From positions 1,735,125-1,799,124 of the forward strand of contig NZ_CP022522.1 of assembly GCF_002850255.1 (NCBI RefSeq): a stretch of DNA of 64,000 nucleotides, given 5' to 3'. The notes beneath the pieces were generated by a model. It was not told the origin of the DNA, searched no databases, and saw only the letters and a program-made list of their open reading frames with translations. Position 1 is the stretch's first letter, and each line of letters begins with the position of its first letter. Origin of the DNA: Pseudoalteromonas sp. NC201 (GTDB lineage: Bacteria; Pseudomonadota; Gammaproteobacteria; Enterobacterales; Alteromonadaceae). The translations under genes were made by a program, and so were the position numbers. This document shows, piece after piece, positions 62,835 through 64,000 of the stretch.

Positions 62835-63215
62835 ATGAAACCAAACTCAACCGAACTAATCGTTTTAAAGATCCTTTGGCGTGAACAGCCAAGAACGGGT
62901 AAAGAAATTCACACAGAAATAGGATCAAAGCTCAGCTGGAGCTATTCATCAACTCGAAAAACCCTAGAGAGAATGTGTGAAAAGGGTTATCTCGCCGAGC
63001 AAATGCAAGGCAATAAAAAAATATACTCAGCTGTCCTTGCTAAGGTACCGACTCTCGCACTTTATGCCCAAGAGTTTGCAAAGCAAATTATGGAGTTGGA
63101 TGAGCCTCTGCCAATCGCTATGTTTTCAGATAGTAAGTTAATTGCAGCGGATGAATTAGATGAATTAGAAGCCATGTTAGATGAGTTAGCTAAGACGCAA
63201 GGTGATAAAGAGTAA
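62835..63215 (+). CDS. BlaI/MecI/CopY-family repressor
   Basis: A 126-residue winged-helix repressor (MKPNSTELIVLKILWREQPRTGKEIHTEIGSKLSWSYSSTRKTLERMCEKGYLAEQMQGNKKIYSAVL, 1-67), then a helical dimerisation tail ending in ELDELEAMLDELAKTQ. This is the BlaI/MecI fold. The ATG at 62835 is chosen; earlier in-frame codons run through the operator. It is followed 3 nt later by the M56 peptidase gene, so this pair resembles blaI-blaR1 systems, which detect cell-envelope signals and cleave the repressor. Confidence 0.9.
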   Translation: MKPNSTELIVLKILWREQPRTGKEIHTEIGSKLSWSYSSTRKTLERMCEKGYLAEQMQGNKKIYSAVLAKVPTLALYAQEFAKQIMELDEPLPIAMFSDSKLIAADELDELEAMLDELAKTQGDKE

Positions 63216-63218
63216 GGT

Positions 63219-64000
63219 ATGGAACTAATATTACTTTCGGTCTTGCTGTGGGTGGCGCTTAGTGGCTTAACGTACGCGCTTGGAGTGAAATTTTCCGCTC
63301 GGTATGTACAGAATAAAGGACTTTGGTGGGGCGTGCTGGCAGTGACTTTTGTGCCTTGGATCCCACTTGAACACATGGAGCAACACAACGCCATTCCAGC
63401 CGTATTGTTTAATGCCAATTTACAACAATTTGCAGAGCCGCTGCTGGCAATGACGAAGCGCACTCAAGTTGCGTCTGACTGGCTAAACCTGACGCTTATG
63501 GCTGTATTTCTGGTCTATTGCGTTGGGCTAATCGCTCATCTTTTGGTACTTGGGCGACAGTATTGGCGAGTAAAACGCCTCTGTAGCACCGCCTCAAAAA
63601 TAAAGCTCGGTGCACGGAGTTGCTATCAATTGCCAATTACTTGCTCTCCTTTTGTGTTCGGACTGTGGCAACCTAAAGTGTATTTGCCGGTGGAATTTGA
63701 CACGCTACCAGAGGCAGAACAGCAAGCACTTATTCTGCATGAGTTAACCCACATAGATAAAGGCGATCACATTGCCGTCGTAATTTGGCGAATACTCGCG
63801 ACGCTTGCTTGGTTTAACCCGTTCATTGCAAAAATGGAACTGGGCTTTATTCGAGCGATGGAATATTGCTGTGATGAGGTGACGATAGCGAAGCACAGTC
63901 TTGAACCTTTGGCTTATAGCAAAGCATTAATGAACTCTTTAAAACGGGCTGCTGCTCCGCCGAAAACGATGAATATGACAGCAAATTTTGCATCTAACTC
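63219..64000 (+). CDS. M56-family (BlaR1-like) membrane peptidase, truncated by the window end
   Basis: The first 260 residues of an M56-type peptidase. There are hydrophobic segments (about 2-20, 35-50 and 90-112), then the zinc motif HELTH (174-178) with ALILHELTHIDKGDHIAVVIWRILATLAWFNPF, and a later EYCCDEVTI glutamate site. It has no stop before the window end. The gene starts 3 nt after the repressor stop, with TAAGG upstream. In blaR1-type pairs the peptidase activates on a ligand and removes the BlaI repressor. Confidence 0.88.
   Translation, partial: MELILLSVLLWVALSGLTYALGVKFSARYVQNKGLWWGVLAVTFVPWIPLEHMEQHNAIPAVLFNANLQQFAEPLLAMTKRTQVASDWLNLTLMAVFLVYCVGLIAHLLVLGRQYWRVKRLCSTASKIKLGARSCYQLPITCSPFVFGLWQPKVYLPVEFDTLPEAEQQALILHELTHIDKGDHIAVVIWRILATLAWFNPFIAKMELGFIRAMEYCCDEVTIAKHSLEPLAYSKALMNSLKRAAAPPKTMNMTANFASN

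Overview
The window looks like a chromosomal segment of a marine gammaproteobacterium, most likely Pseudoalteromonas (P. luteoviolacea-like). The reasons are the mix of core genes (DUF349, YeaC, DUF2989, long-form GAPDH, NhaD, speA-speB), many sodium-coupled transporters (NhaD, NSS, AGCS), and a darobactin-type gene cluster. Assignments come from motif and family recognition by eye; no database search was run.

Layout. 1-1.76 kb: the right part of an IS66-family element with its terminal inverted repeat, followed by the tail of a gene it seems to have interrupted. 1.77-11.95 kb (minus strand): a RiPP operon. Its 58-residue precursor carries the exact darobactin A core WNWSKSF. The operon order is darA, an HExxH-type peptide-modification enzyme, an FtsX-type permease (darB), an HlyD-type adaptor (darC), an ATPase (darD), a radical SAM/SPASM enzyme (darE), an MsbA-like exporter, and a FOXRED2-like FAD enzyme. 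The HExxH, exporter and FAD genes go beyond the minimal darABCDE set, and make this the most interesting part of the window. 12.2 kb: a pure hexanucleotide tandem repeat. 12.3-17.5 kb: a DUF4136 lipoprotein and an MksF-MksE-MksB (MukBEF-like) condensin operon without an MksG/JetD nuclease.

17.6-36.9 kb is mostly housekeeping: NhaD; a lysine riboswitch and lysC; DUF924; an NSS transporter; a DUF2989 lipoprotein; GAPDH; an M14 carboxypeptidase; an AGCS symporter; a zinc-ribbon, YeaC and DUF349 run; a repeat-rich lipoprotein; an azoreductase with a divergent LysR regulator; and a PhnD-like binding protein beside a sensor kinase. 37-40.2 kb: a Fur-box-preceded, FecI-like sigma factor and an STN-domain TonB receptor, with a 57-codon ORF where FecR would be expected.

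40.2-44.1 kb: small metabolic and acetyltransferase genes, plus a DMT exporter divergent from a MarR regulator with two matching operators. 44.3-45.2 kb: a duplicated, highly palindromic composite repeat. 45.5-47.9 kb: a HEPN-like protein and a DUF262-HNH (GmrSD-like) protein, a candidate defence module. 48-50.9 kb: speA-speB (arginine to putrescine). 51-57.5 kb: hydrolases, a DUF6058 protein, and an operon of DJ-1/PfpI, hydrolase, response regulator and histidine kinase. 57.5-64 kb: a hypothetical gene, a GNAT, LysR/SDR, a sensor kinase, and a BlaI/M56 (BlaR-like) pair with paired inverted-repeat operators, cut by the window end.
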